The notes: generated by a model from the sequence alone, not told the origin. Shown: positions 16,965-25,492, counted from the stretch's first letter. The stretch: 64,000 nucleotides of DNA from Halosegnis longus (GCF_009663395.1 NZ_QKNW01000001.1:806001-870000), one strand, 5' to 3'. Made by a program: numbers and translations.

Positions 16965-17494
16965 GCTATACGGCTGTTTCTGTGTTATTTGCTTTCGGCA
17001 GCACCCTGTACTTCAACAGCACCGCGACCACTCTCAGTGCTTGGCCTCGGGGAAACAGCACCGCACGCTCGCGTGTCGCTTCGCTCCCGCTCGCTGGCCC
17101 GTGGCCGTCGGCCACTCTCCCAACCCTCCCCCGGACCGCACACGCTCACTCCGTTCGCGGTGCGGTAGGCCACCGCCTCGGTTGCTCAATCAAGCGATGC
17201 GGTGGCGTGAGCCGGCGCGCCTCGGGCGCGCCCGTCGTCGCGAGGGACGAACGGCGAACGACCGTGAGCCGTGAGTCGGCTGGGGAGGCGTGTGGGCTGT
17301 GCTGCTGGGTGGGGATGAAATGGGCGGGCGTGTCGCGTTCACTCGGTCGGCTCCGTGACCCCTCTCGACGCGAACGAACGTGAGCAAGAGATGTCACGGG
17401 GAGACCGCGACACGCCCGGGGCTTTCCGGCTGGTCACACCAGAGCAGTTCCTGAACCACTCAAAATCGAAGCCAGCAGAGCAAAAACAGCAATC
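16965..17494. repeat. Structured intergenic element, copy A
   Basis: This non-coding stretch fills the gap between the convergent DUF1028 and PUA genes and aligns along most of its length with 51690-52366. Hairpins seen by pairing include ACCGCAC/GTGCGGT (about 17136-17167), GCCACCGC/GCGGTGGC (about 17169-17206) and a GGCGCGCC self-complementary arm pair around 17215-17231. The terminal structure, about 17322-17420, has a 13-bp outer stem CGGGCGTGTCGCG/CGCGACACGCCCG, then GGTC/GACC, then CCGTGAC/GTCACGG, then CTCT/AGAG. The open frames inside are Arg-rich and not credible proteins. It could be a dispersed haloarchaeal mobile or palindromic repeat, or a structured RNA. Confidence 0.6.
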
Positions 17495-17974
17495 CTAGAC
17501 AGCGAACTCGAACAGGTCGTCGCCGACGTGGTGGAGCGACTCGACCACTTTCCCGCTGTCGCCGACCATCTCGGAGCCGTCGACCTGCGCGCGGCCGATA
17601 GCGAGCACCTTCCCGTGGCTCTCCTCGGCAATCGCGACCAAATCGCCCGCTTCGATATCGGAGTCGGCCTCGACGATGCCGGGACGCATCACGTCAGCGC
17701 CGTCCGAGACGAACGAGATTGCGCCGGCGTCGACGGTGACGACGCGATTCTCGGGCGCGAACTCCTGTGCGCCGTTGACCGTCAGCGACGGCTCCCCATC
17801 GAAGAAGACGACGTACGGTTCGCCGTCGACGAGGACGACACGCTGGTCGGAGTCGTCGAACGTCACGTCCTCGAAGCTGTCGCCGTCGATTTCGACGCCG
17901 AACGTCGCCCGAACCGTCTCGACGATGTCGTCGATTTCGTCGCCGCGCAGATGGTGGCGCGATTTGACCTCCAT
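17495..17974 (-). CDS. PUA-domain RNA-binding protein (MCT-1/Tma20-like)
   Basis: A 159-residue protein with an N-terminal MCT-1-like domain (MEVKSRHHLRGDEIDDIVETV) and a C-terminal PUA domain starting near residue 75 (RVVTVDAGAISFVSDGADVMRPGIVEADSDI, GDLVAIAEESHGKVLAIGRA). Eukaryotic relatives act with DENR in ribosome recycling and re-initiation; the archaeal role is inferred to be rRNA or tRNA binding. The ATG at 17974 gives the family start MEVKSRH. The frame extends upstream but those residues are not conserved in style. Confidence 0.88.
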   Translation of the reverse strand: MEVKSRHHLRGDEIDDIVETVRATFGVEIDGDSFEDVTFDDSDQRVVLVDGEPYVVFFDGEPSLTVNGAQEFAPENRVVTVDAGAISFVSDGADVMRPGIVEADSDIEAGDLVAIAEESHGKVLAIGRAQVDGSEMVGDSGKVVESLHHVGDDLFEFAV

Positions 17975-18051
17975 ATCTCGGAGTACGCCGGTGGGCGAAT
18001 AAATCCGTCCATGCCCGGTACGCACTTGCCGGCGGGCGCGGTAGCCGGCCC

Positions 18052-19278
18052 ATGGAGACGGTCGCTGTCGTCACGGCGTTTCTGCGAAATCGCGGCGAGG
18101 TGCTGCTCCTCGAACGCTCCGACCGAGTCGGGTCGTACACCGGGCAGTGGGGAGCCGTCGCCGGCCACGCCGAGGGCGACCCCGACCGACTCGTCCGCGT
18201 CGAAATCGCCGAGGAGACCGGATTAGACGACGCCGTCGAGTTGGTCCGGCGGGGGGAGCCGTTCACCGTCACCGACGCCGACCGCGAAACCGAGTGGCGC
18301 GTCCACCCGTACCTGTTCGACTGCGAGCGCCGGGACGTGACACCGAACGAGGAGACGAGCCGGTGGGAGTGGGTGCCGCCGACGGCCATCCGCGAGCGCG
18401 AGACGGTGCCGGACCTCTGGCGCTCCTACGACCGGGTGCGCCCGAGCGTCGCGACCGTCGCCGACGACGAGACGCACGGCGCGGCGTATCTCTCCGTACG
18501 CGCACTCGACGTGTTGCGCGACGAGGCCGCCCTCGCGAACACGGGCGAAGCGGTCGCGACCGTCGCCCGAGACCTGCTCGATGCCCGGGCGTCGATGCAC
18601 GCTGTCTCGAACCGCATCAATCGGGTGATGATAGACGCCGAGACACCGGAATCGGTGAAACGTGAGGCAATCTCGGCCATCGAGCGCGCAGCGACCGCCG
18701 ACGAGCGCGCCGCGCGGAAGGCGGCAGCCCGGCTCACCGCACCCGTGGCGACGCTCTCGCGGTCGGGAACCGTCGCACAGGCGCTCACGGAGGCCGACCC
18801 CGACCGACTCGTCGTCTTCGAATCCCGCCCCGGCGGCGAGGGGGTCGATGTCGCAGAGCGGTTCGCGACCGGGACGGACGTGACGCTCGCACCCGATGCG
18901 GCGATGGCCGACGTACTCGACCGTGTCGGCGTCGAGTCCGTCATCGTCGGCGCAGACACCGTACTGCCGGACGGTCGGGTCGTGAACAAGGTCGGTACGC
19001 GCCCGCTCGCGGCCGTCGCGAACCGTGCCGGCGTTCCGGTCGTCGTCGCCACCGCGACGGCGAAGATTGCACCCGAGGGGGCGACGACCGTCGGCCGCGA
19101 ACCGCGCGACGACTGTTACGACGGCGACGTCCCGCTGTCAGTCGAGTGTCCCACGTTCGAACCGACGCCCGCAGACCACATCGACCACCTCGTGACCGAG
19201 GACGGACGGCTCGGCGAGGAGCACGTCCGAGACAGAGCACGCGAACACGCGACCGCCGCGGCGTGGTGCGACCGGTAG
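18052..19278 (+). CDS. Nudix domain fused to eIF-2B-like (aIF2B/R15P isomerase) domain
   Basis: A 408-residue fusion. Residues 1 to about 140 are a Nudix fold with the box region GHAEGDPDRLVRVEIAEETGL. The helix EIAEETGL is intact, but the first Glu of the canonical box is Pro and the Arg of REUxEE is Val. Residues about 165-400 match the eIF2B alpha/beta/delta and ribose-1,5-bisphosphate isomerase superfamily, with AVSNRINRVM and the diagnostic VIVGADTVLPDGRVVNKVGTRPLAAVA near 305. The Nudix half probably binds or cleaves a nucleotide, and the second half may isomerise or bind a sugar phosphate. It is known to me as a haloarchaeal architecture without established function. Confidence 0.85.
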   Translation: METVAVVTAFLRNRGEVLLLERSDRVGSYTGQWGAVAGHAEGDPDRLVRVEIAEETGLDDAVELVRRGEPFTVTDADRETEWRVHPYLFDCERRDVTPNEETSRWEWVPPTAIRERETVPDLWRSYDRVRPSVATVADDETHGAAYLSVRALDVLRDEAALANTGEAVATVARDLLDARASMHAVSNRINRVMIDAETPESVKREAISAIERAATADERAARKAAARLTAPVATLSRSGTVAQALTEADPDRLVVFESRPGGEGVDVAERFATGTDVTLAPDAAMADVLDRVGVESVIVGADTVLPDGRVVNKVGTRPLAAVANRAGVPVVVATATAKIAPEGATTVGREPRDDCYDGDVPLSVECPTFEPTPADHIDHLVTEDGRLGEEHVRDRAREHATAAAWCDR

Positions 19279-19896
19279 TCAGGGCGTCCGGAAGACCCGA
19301 ATCGTGTCTCGCGAGGTCGGCTCGCGGAGCAGTTGGGCACAGTCGCGCTCGCCGAACACCTGCTTCCAGTTGCGGTGATACAGCGGGAATTCGCCGTCGA
19401 CAAAGCTGGTCTCCGACTCGCCGCGACCCCGCGTCGGACTGTTCCCCTCGTTCTCGGCGGTGATGATGAGGTCACCGCTGACACGCACCACCTCGTCGAA
19501 CACCCACGTGTCCTCGGGGTGGATGTGTTGGAGCGTCTCGACGGAGTACACCACGTCGAAGGCGTCCGTCTCGTAGTCGGGGAGGATATCCTCGATTGCC
19601 CCGGCGTGGAAGGTGCCGAGGTCCGCGAGCGCGGGGTACTCCTCGTCCATCACGTCGAAGGAGTCCTCGTTGATGTCGATACCGGTCAGGTGCTCGTAGC
19701 CGTGCTCGCGGAGGGTTTCGAGGTGGCGGCCGGAGCCACAGCCGAGTTCGAGAATGCGCGCGTCGGCGTCGGCGTAGTGCTCGAAGACGTCGAGCAGCGT
19801 CTCGCTCACCTGATTCGGTCCGAGGTCGGCGTAGTACTGCGGGGAGTAGCGGCCCGACCGACCGGCCCAGTCGTCGCGTACCTCATCAGGGTCCAT
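19279..19896 (-). CDS. Class I SAM-dependent methyltransferase
   Basis: A 205-residue Rossmann-fold methyltransferase. The SAM-binding motif I is ILELGCGSGRHLETL near residue 48, the acidic motif II is TGIDINEDSFDVM near 71, and motif IV is YDVVYSVETLQHIHPED-like near 115. The N-terminus (MDPDEVRDDWAGRSGRYSPQYYADLGPN) resembles small-molecule methyltransferases. The substrate cannot be determined. Its stop codon abuts that of the convergent Nudix/eIF2B gene. Confidence 0.9.
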   Translation of the reverse strand: MDPDEVRDDWAGRSGRYSPQYYADLGPNQVSETLLDVFEHYADADARILELGCGSGRHLETLREHGYEHLTGIDINEDSFDVMDEEYPALADLGTFHAGAIEDILPDYETDAFDVVYSVETLQHIHPEDTWVFDEVVRVSGDLIITAENEGNSPTRGRGESETSFVDGEFPLYHRNWKQVFGERDCAQLLREPTSRDTIRVFRTP

Positions 19897-19940
19897 ACAA
19901 CCGATACACGCTTAGCTCGTAAATGTCGTGCGACCCGCGC

Positions 19941-20993
19941 TCACGGCGACTCCTCCTCGCAGTCGAACGCCCGGTCGAACTGCGTCGTCGCTGTCTCGTA
20001 GGTCTCGCTTGCCGCTGATTCGTCGCCCGCGAGCGCCGACTCGCCCGCTGTCCGGAGTGTCTCCGCCGACTCGACGAATCCCCGAGCGCGACACGCCACA
20101 GTGTCGAGCCACGAGGAAAACAGCGACACGTCGCGGTCGAGCGCCGTCGGAACGGCCGTGGCGGCGGTGTCGAACTTCTCGCGGGCGATGCGCGCCAGCC
20201 GGACACTCCGCTCGTACTCGTCGGCCTCGAAGGCAGTCTGTGCCTGCACGAGCGCGCCGAACCCGTCGAGGTGGTGTATCAGCCCGCGAGCGCCGGGTTC
20301 CCACCGGTACACCAGCGTCGACACGTACGTCTGTTCGGCCTGTTCGTCCATGATTGAGAACCCGTCGACATCGGCTTCGATGCCGTCGTTCGCGAACTGC
20401 TGGAGGAGTTGGCTCGCCGCCACGCGCTCCTGTGACATGCTCGCCAAATCCTCCTGTGCCCCCGTGTAGAACTCGTAGGCGTCCATAACCTGAGCCGACA
20501 TGTGCGCGTCGATGCCGCGATACAGCCGCGAGAACCCCTCCGCGATTGCCGTGTACTCCTGATACTTCGTGTTCGTGTACTCGCCGACCGAGAGGAGGAG
20601 TTCGACGTGCGCCTGCTGGCGCTCTGTGCCCTCGCCGCGCACCGGAACGAGCGTATCCCGCACGACCGTGAGCGGGTCGTACACGTCCGCTCGCTTGTGA
20701 CCCGCGTATCCGCGGAACCCGGTGTCTTTGTCCATCGCGAGGTCGCCGTCGTCGACGACCCGTAACGACTGGACCGCCTCGAACGCCGTCGCCGCCTCCG
20801 GCCGGGCCGTCTCCAGTGCGGCCGTCACCTCCGGATTCGCGGGCGTCGGCGTTGCCGTTGGTTCGGGCGTCGGAGTGGCCGTCGGCGTCGCGGTCTCCGT
20901 TCGCGTCTCGGTCGATTCGTCGCTGCTGTTACAGCCGGCGAGTGCGCCGGCGAGGGCTGTACCACACGCTGTGAGGATGGTTCGTCGGTTCAT
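19941..20993 (-). CDS. Secreted lipoprotein, uncharacterised
   Basis: A 350-residue protein with a Tat-type lipoprotein signal (MNRRTILTACGTALAGALAGC, twin Arg and lipobox AGC at residue 21). A Thr/Pro-rich linker (TATPTATPTPEPTATPTP) follows, which is common in haloarchaeal surface proteins and likely glycosylated. The mature part from about residue 55 is alpha-helical with many Ala, Glu and Tyr and shows no family I recognise. The ATG at 20993 is fixed by the signal peptide. It is co-oriented with the CAP protein upstream (10-bp gap) and probably co-transcribed. Confidence 0.8.
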   Translation of the reverse strand: MNRRTILTACGTALAGALAGCNSSDESTETRTETATPTATPTPEPTATPTPANPEVTAALETARPEAATAFEAVQSLRVVDDGDLAMDKDTGFRGYAGHKRADVYDPLTVVRDTLVPVRGEGTERQQAHVELLLSVGEYTNTKYQEYTAIAEGFSRLYRGIDAHMSAQVMDAYEFYTGAQEDLASMSQERVAASQLLQQFANDGIEADVDGFSIMDEQAEQTYVSTLVYRWEPGARGLIHHLDGFGALVQAQTAFEADEYERSVRLARIAREKFDTAATAVPTALDRDVSLFSSWLDTVACRARGFVESAETLRTAGESALAGDESAASETYETATTQFDRAFDCEEESP

Positions 20994-21003
20994 CGTTGGG
21001 GGG

Positions 21004-21618
21004 TTACTGCGTCGGTGTCTGTCGGTCAACGTCGTACTTCGAAAGCTCCGCCGTCCAGTATATTCGCGGCTCGTCGGTGACGTACACGCCGATTCCCTCC
21101 TCCGTGTTGTGCTCCTTGAGAAGCGCTCTACGGTGAGAGGGAGAGTCAAGCCACCAATCAACTGCCATCTGAGCCAACGTTTCCAGCGAGTAGTCGAATT
21201 CTGGGGAGATCAGTGAGTACAGATTCTCGTAGACGACGGTCGAGTTGTACCCGTACTTCTGGAGCCGGCTGACGTGTAACTCACCGTTCTGATTCTCGTG
21301 ACCGAAGAAGTCGTGGTTCGCCATATCCCGTGAGTGGAGTCTAGCAATGTCAGCCAACTCCGAATCGTACGAGAGTGGTTCACGGGAGTGTGCGATTCGT
21401 GCCCGGTTCGTCGCCTCGTGAGTGAGCTGCTCTAGCTTCTGAGTGTCGGAAACGATTGGGTGATGAGTGGCGTCATACTCCGGAATCGTCTGCACGTCGC
21501 CTGAGTTACCCCAAGTCGTGTGTTCATCCATTTCGGTGCTACCAAACCGGTTTGAACAGCCAGCGAAGGCGCTTGCAGTCAAACCGCTGCATACCTGGAG
21601 TAACCGTCGCCGATTCAT
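21004..21618 (-). CDS. CAP/SCP-domain lipoprotein
   Basis: A 204-residue exported protein with a Tat lipoprotein signal (MNRRRLLQVCSGLTASAFAGC). The CAP domain begins near residue 65 with EQLTHEATNRARIAHSREPLSYDSELADIARLHSRDMANHDFFGH, and continues with the YENLY and SPSHRRALLKEHNTEEGIGVYV motifs. The CAP cavity His residues (HSRDMANHDFFGH, SPSHRR) are present. CAP proteins bind lipids, proteases or adhesion partners outside the cell. The DNA here is visibly A+T-richer than the neighbouring lipoprotein gene, as is the end of the next gene, suggesting joint acquisition. Confidence 0.88.
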   Translation of the reverse strand: MNRRRLLQVCSGLTASAFAGCSNRFGSTEMDEHTTWGNSGDVQTIPEYDATHHPIVSDTQKLEQLTHEATNRARIAHSREPLSYDSELADIARLHSRDMANHDFFGHENQNGELHVSRLQKYGYNSTVVYENLYSLISPEFDYSLETLAQMAVDWWLDSPSHRRALLKEHNTEEGIGVYVTDEPRIYWTAELSKYDVDRQTPTQ

Positions 21619-21699
21619 GCAGATGTACCGGCTGTGCATTGTTTACTCATAAATCTTTCAGAATAAATTGGATTGGAATAAACAGAGTAGTAGCGGTTG

Positions 21700-24600
21700 T
21701 TATCCTTCACTCACGGTGTCATCGGTGGTCGCTCCATGGTAGGTGGCCAGTGGACTATTCTGAAGTACGTCATTACGCCGGTTCTGTACAGACTGGCTCG
21801 GTTGCGTGTCGTTCGTACCGCTGTCTTGTTGAGTTGACTCGTCGGACTGCGCTGTCGTTTCCGAGACCAAGCTATCGGTATCACTAATTTGGTCGTTCTG
21901 GACGGCTGAGACTCTGCCACCTGCTGCCTCGATAACACGATTGTCTGCTTGGTCGGTGGTAACTGCCTCAGTGATGCCGTCAGCAGCATCCACTGTGGGG
22001 TTGGTATCATCGGCTGGTGTGGCAGTGCCCTCTCCCACACCGGATGGTTCGCTTGTGTTTGGATTTTCCCCGTAGCGAGCAGCCATCGCCGTACCGTTTA
22101 TTTCCTCGTCGCTACCGACTCTGACGAACACCGTCACTTGGTCGTGATTGCCGGGGCTAAGTCCATCCTCAATTCGAGGGTTTCGCAGTGTCTTGTGCTT
22201 ATTCAGTGCGATATTGCTCCCTTCTTTGAGACTTGGATTACGTGCGGCTTTTGCTTCGGCGACGAGCTGTTTTGCTGTCGCTCCGCTCACTTGTGTCTCC
22301 AGTACGTAGCTGTCGGACCCTGTAGCTATATCGGCTACCCTATCGCCCATTGCTAGGACTCCAGAGACAGCGTAGTTGAGTTGTGCATTTTCCAAGCTTG
22401 GAGTATCATCTCGTACACTGATTTTGTCGTCGTCTGCGCCGGCAGTAGCAGTTATTTCACCTGAACCAGAGAGGATGAGGACTTCGTTCCCTTCCCCATC
22501 ACCGACCTCATCTGTAGTCTGTTTGCTATCCGTACACGACATCGTAGTAATCCGAACAGACCGATACGTCTCCGCGCCGTGGTTATCAGTCGCGGTATAA
22601 GTCGCGGAGCTGACACCTGGCGAGTCGAGGCGTATCGGCATCTGTCTGTCCCACTCTCCGGTCGCGGTATCGCCCTCCTCGGTGACGATGGTCGGATTCA
22701 GCCGCACCGTCTCGCCGACGCAGCCGGTGACGGCGGGCGGGAGTTCGATTTGCGGGTCGCGGTTGGCGTCGCTAATCTCGACCACCTTCGTCGCGGTCGC
22801 CGTCTGACCGGCGGTGTCGGTGACGGTGAGCGAGATACGCCGGGTCTCGCCGGGTGCGTCGGCGAACGTGTGGGTCGCCGTGGATTGGTCGTAGCTGTAC
22901 GCGCCGTGCCACGAGTAGTCGGCGATACCCTCGTCGTCGACCGCGTTGGCCTCGAACGTCGCCTTGCTGCCGGGTGCGACCGTGTTCGGCCCGGAGATGG
23001 AGACGGCGGGTGGCCGGTCGGTGTCCGTCGCACTGCCAGACCACGTATCGCCAGCGGAGGGGTGTGTCGACTGCGGTGGCTGTGTCTGCTGTGTCGCCGG
23101 AGTACCGGCGGTCGTCGTGGGGTCGGGGGTCGTCACGGGCTCGGGAGCCGTCGGCGCGTCGGTACCCGGCGACGATTCGTCGGTCGGACCCGCGCTGTCG
23201 AGCGAGACCGCGGGGAGGTCCCTCGCGCGGACCTGCTTGTCGAGGACGACCGACTCGGTGTCGGTGTCGACGACCCGGACGCGGACGATGTCGCCCTCTT
23301 GGATGTGATTTTCCGCGAGGTGGACGGTGAGCGCCTCGCCGTTTTGCCACACTGCGGGCGAGCCGCGCGTCGTCGTGCCGCTGAGTCCCTCGACGATGCT
23401 GCTTGCACGCACCGGCGAGTCGTCGCCGTCGTCGAACTCTAAGAACGGCAGTCGGTCGAGGACGTGAGCAGGTGGGCCGTCGTCGGTTGTCTCGTCGGCC
23501 TCGGCCGTCTCCGTCTCACGCTCCCCGGACGCCTCGGAATCGGCGTCGTCGGACGCCTCGTCGTCGTCAGGGTCGGCCGCGGCGATGCTCGCTTGGTCTG
23601 GCGGCCCGCGGGCCGGCGCGCTGGTGAGCCCGCGCTCGACGGCGTCGACGCTGTCGTCGAATGTGGCCGTCGTCTCCGTCTCGGTGACGACCGTCGTCTT
23701 CGGCACCATCCGGTAGTGGCTGATGAGCCGTTCGGTCGTCGTCCCGGTGCGAATCCGCTGCTCGACGACGCCGTACGTCGGTCGCTGGACAGTCACGGTC
23801 GTCTCGCCGACCGCCTCGTCGCTGGCGAGCGACCACTCCTCGCCCGGCTGTCGCGGGGCGAGTTTCGTCTGCGTCTGCTCAACTGACTCGACTCGGACCG
23901 GCGCGTCGCTGACCCGCTGCCACTCGTCGCCGGGAGCCTCGGCGGCGAGCGTCGTCTCGGTGCGCGTGCGGTCGACGCGAGAGACGACGGCCGCGCTCTT
24001 GCGCGTCCATCCGGGCGCGGGCGGGTCGGTCGCGACCTCGCTGTCGGTGCGTTCGACCGTCGTGTAATCGAAGGCGCGAGATGACGCTTTTTGCCAGCCG
24101 TCGCCGGTCGGCTCGCTCGTCGACAGCGTCTGTTCGGTCGTGCGGTCGACGCGTTCGTAGCGGTAGAACGCCTCGGTGTCGTAGTCGGCCCGCCACTGCC
24201 ACTCGTAGGTTGGCTGGCGGACGGTCTCGTACACCGGGACGCGCTCGTACTCGTAGACGGGTTCACGGACCGTCTCGCAGGTGCGCCCGCGGGCGAACCC
24301 CCACGGCGACGGCGAACACTCCTCGCGGGTCTCGTAGCCGACGTGGACGCGTTCACGCTCCATGTCGACGAGTCGCCGCTCCGTCTCGGTTCCCGTCCGG
24401 ACCCGTTCTCGCGTCTGGCCTTTGTACACCGAGTCGGTGTGGAGGACGCCGCTGGCACGCGACCACGCCGGTCCGGGCGACTCCCAGTCGACAGTCGTGT
24501 CGCGGTCGGTCGTGGTTCGCTCCCACCGGTAGCGCGGCACCCGTTCGGTCCACGTGTGGTGCCAGCGGTACTGGGGCACCTGTTCGGTCACCGTGCGATT

Positions 24601-25098
24601 CCAGCGGTGTATCGCTCGGTCGGTCGCGACCGTGCGGTTCCACCGGTAGGTCGGGAGCGTCTGTTCGACGGGTTCGGTGCCGGTCTGGACGCGCTTCCGG
24701 ACGGTGTCGTAGACGGGTCTGGTGACCGTCTCGTACACCGGTTCGGGTTCGAGCCCGTTGGTGACCGTTCGGGTCGTCGTCTCGGTCGTGGTTTCGCTTC
24801 GCTTGATGGCCGCTCCGGCGTCTGTGACGGTGAATCCGCGCTTGTCGGAGTTGGGGAACGTGACCCGGACCGTCGTGGCGTCGAGATCGAGGTCAGACCC
24901 GATGACGGGGACGACCCGGAGTTGGTTCTGGGAGACGACATCGACGCTGGCGCGCTCGATGTTCGTCTCCGCGTCGGTCTGTTCGTCCATTCGTGTCGAG
25001 AGACCCGCGTAGACGACGCCGCTCATCACCACCATCAGCGCGACGGCGACGATCATCCCGGTCGTGGACGCGGAGGCCTGCTCGTCTGTTGTGAACAT
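21700..25098 (-). CDS. Large repeat-rich, membrane-anchored surface protein with PKD-like domains
   Basis: A 1,132-residue protein. The N-terminus (MFTTDEQASASTTGMIVAVALMVVMSGVV) is a short cytoplasmic tail plus one membrane helix (about 13-33), pilin-like in layout. Residues about 95-440 are tandem degenerate repeats: several YRWxRT units, three R-V/I-x-TGT-x3-R units, and a PGxxWxxxS unit seen near residues 208, 331, 362, 390 and 418. Two PKD-like domains follow at about 696-780 and 780-850. The last 300 residues are polar, Thr/Asp/Gln-rich and encoded in A+T-richer DNA. The ATG at 25098 is chosen over an upstream one because it directly precedes the anchor. Context with PilB/TadC-like genes suggests a pilus-associated or adhesive surface component. 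Confidence 0.85.
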   Translation of the reverse strand: MFTTDEQASASTTGMIVAVALMVVMSGVVYAGLSTRMDEQTDAETNIERASVDVVSQNQLRVVPVIGSDLDLDATTVRVTFPNSDKRGFTVTDAGAAIKRSETTTETTTRTVTNGLEPEPVYETVTRPVYDTVRKRVQTGTEPVEQTLPTYRWNRTVATDRAIHRWNRTVTEQVPQYRWHHTWTERVPRYRWERTTTDRDTTVDWESPGPAWSRASGVLHTDSVYKGQTRERVRTGTETERRLVDMERERVHVGYETREECSPSPWGFARGRTCETVREPVYEYERVPVYETVRQPTYEWQWRADYDTEAFYRYERVDRTTEQTLSTSEPTGDGWQKASSRAFDYTTVERTDSEVATDPPAPGWTRKSAAVVSRVDRTRTETTLAAEAPGDEWQRVSDAPVRVESVEQTQTKLAPRQPGEEWSLASDEAVGETTVTVQRPTYGVVEQRIRTGTTTERLISHYRMVPKTTVVTETETTATFDDSVDAVERGLTSAPARGPPDQASIAAADPDDDEASDDADSEASGERETETAEADETTDDGPPAHVLDRLPFLEFDDGDDSPVRASSIVEGLSGTTTRGSPAVWQNGEALTVHLAENHIQEGDIVRVRVVDTDTESVVLDKQVRARDLPAVSLDSAGPTDESSPGTDAPTAPEPVTTPDPTTTAGTPATQQTQPPQSTHPSAGDTWSGSATDTDRPPAVSISGPNTVAPGSKATFEANAVDDEGIADYSWHGAYSYDQSTATHTFADAPGETRRISLTVTDTAGQTATATKVVEISDANRDPQIELPPAVTGCVGETVRLNPTIVTEEGDTATGEWDRQMPIRLDSPGVSSATYTATDNHGAETYRSVRITTMSCTDSKQTTDEVGDGEGNEVLILSGSGEITATAGADDDKISVRDDTPSLENAQLNYAVSGVLAMGDRVADIATGSDSYVLETQVSGATAKQLVAEAKAARNPSLKEGSNIALNKHKTLRNPRIEDGLSPGNHDQVTVFVRVGSDEEINGTAMAARYGENPNTSEPSGVGEGTATPADDTNPTVDAADGITEAVTTDQADNRVIEAAGGRVSAVQNDQISDTDSLVSETTAQSDESTQQDSGTNDTQPSQSVQNRRNDVLQNSPLATYHGATTDDTVSEG

Positions 25099-25197
25099 TG
25101 GGGGGTTGGGGAGTGGTCGGTCGGTAGTCAGTGCGTGCGTCGGGACGGGCATCGCGTCACGGCCCTCGTCGGGGGATTATCGCGAGGGCGGGGACGC

Positions 25198-25461
25198 TCA
25201 CGGTAGGTCGACATCGCTCACCTCCTCGTCGGCGATGGCGTCGAGCAACGTCTCGACGGCCTGGTCGCGGTCGAGTCGAGGGTCGTCCTCGTCGAGGACG
25301 GACTCGAGAACGGCACGCTGGCGCGTCGTCTCCTCGGCGAGTGCGGCGACGAGCCGTTCGAGTCTGGCGAGTCGCTGTTCGCGGGTGCGCTCCAGTCGGT
25401 CGACGCGGCTGCGGAGCGCGCGAAACGCCGGGTCGGAGTCGTGAGTATCGTGTGGTGACAT
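25198..25461 (-). CDS. Small coiled-coil protein in pilus-like locus
   Basis: An 87-residue, highly charged helical protein. Heptad-like spacing of Leu, Val and Ala runs through ALRSRVDRLERTREQRLARLERLVAALAEETTRQRAVLESVL, predicting a coiled coil of about 45 residues, then an acidic C-terminal tail. There is no signal peptide or membrane helix, so it is cytoplasmic. It lies between two genes for membrane-anchored surface proteins in the same operon-like series, which suggests an accessory or chaperone role in their export; this is inference. Confidence 0.7.
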   Translation of the reverse strand: MSPHDTHDSDPAFRALRSRVDRLERTREQRLARLERLVAALAEETTRQRAVLESVLDEDDPRLDRDQAVETLLDAIADEEVSDVDLP

Positions 25462-25492
25462 GGGGTGGCTGTCTCGTGTTCGTATTTAAGTC

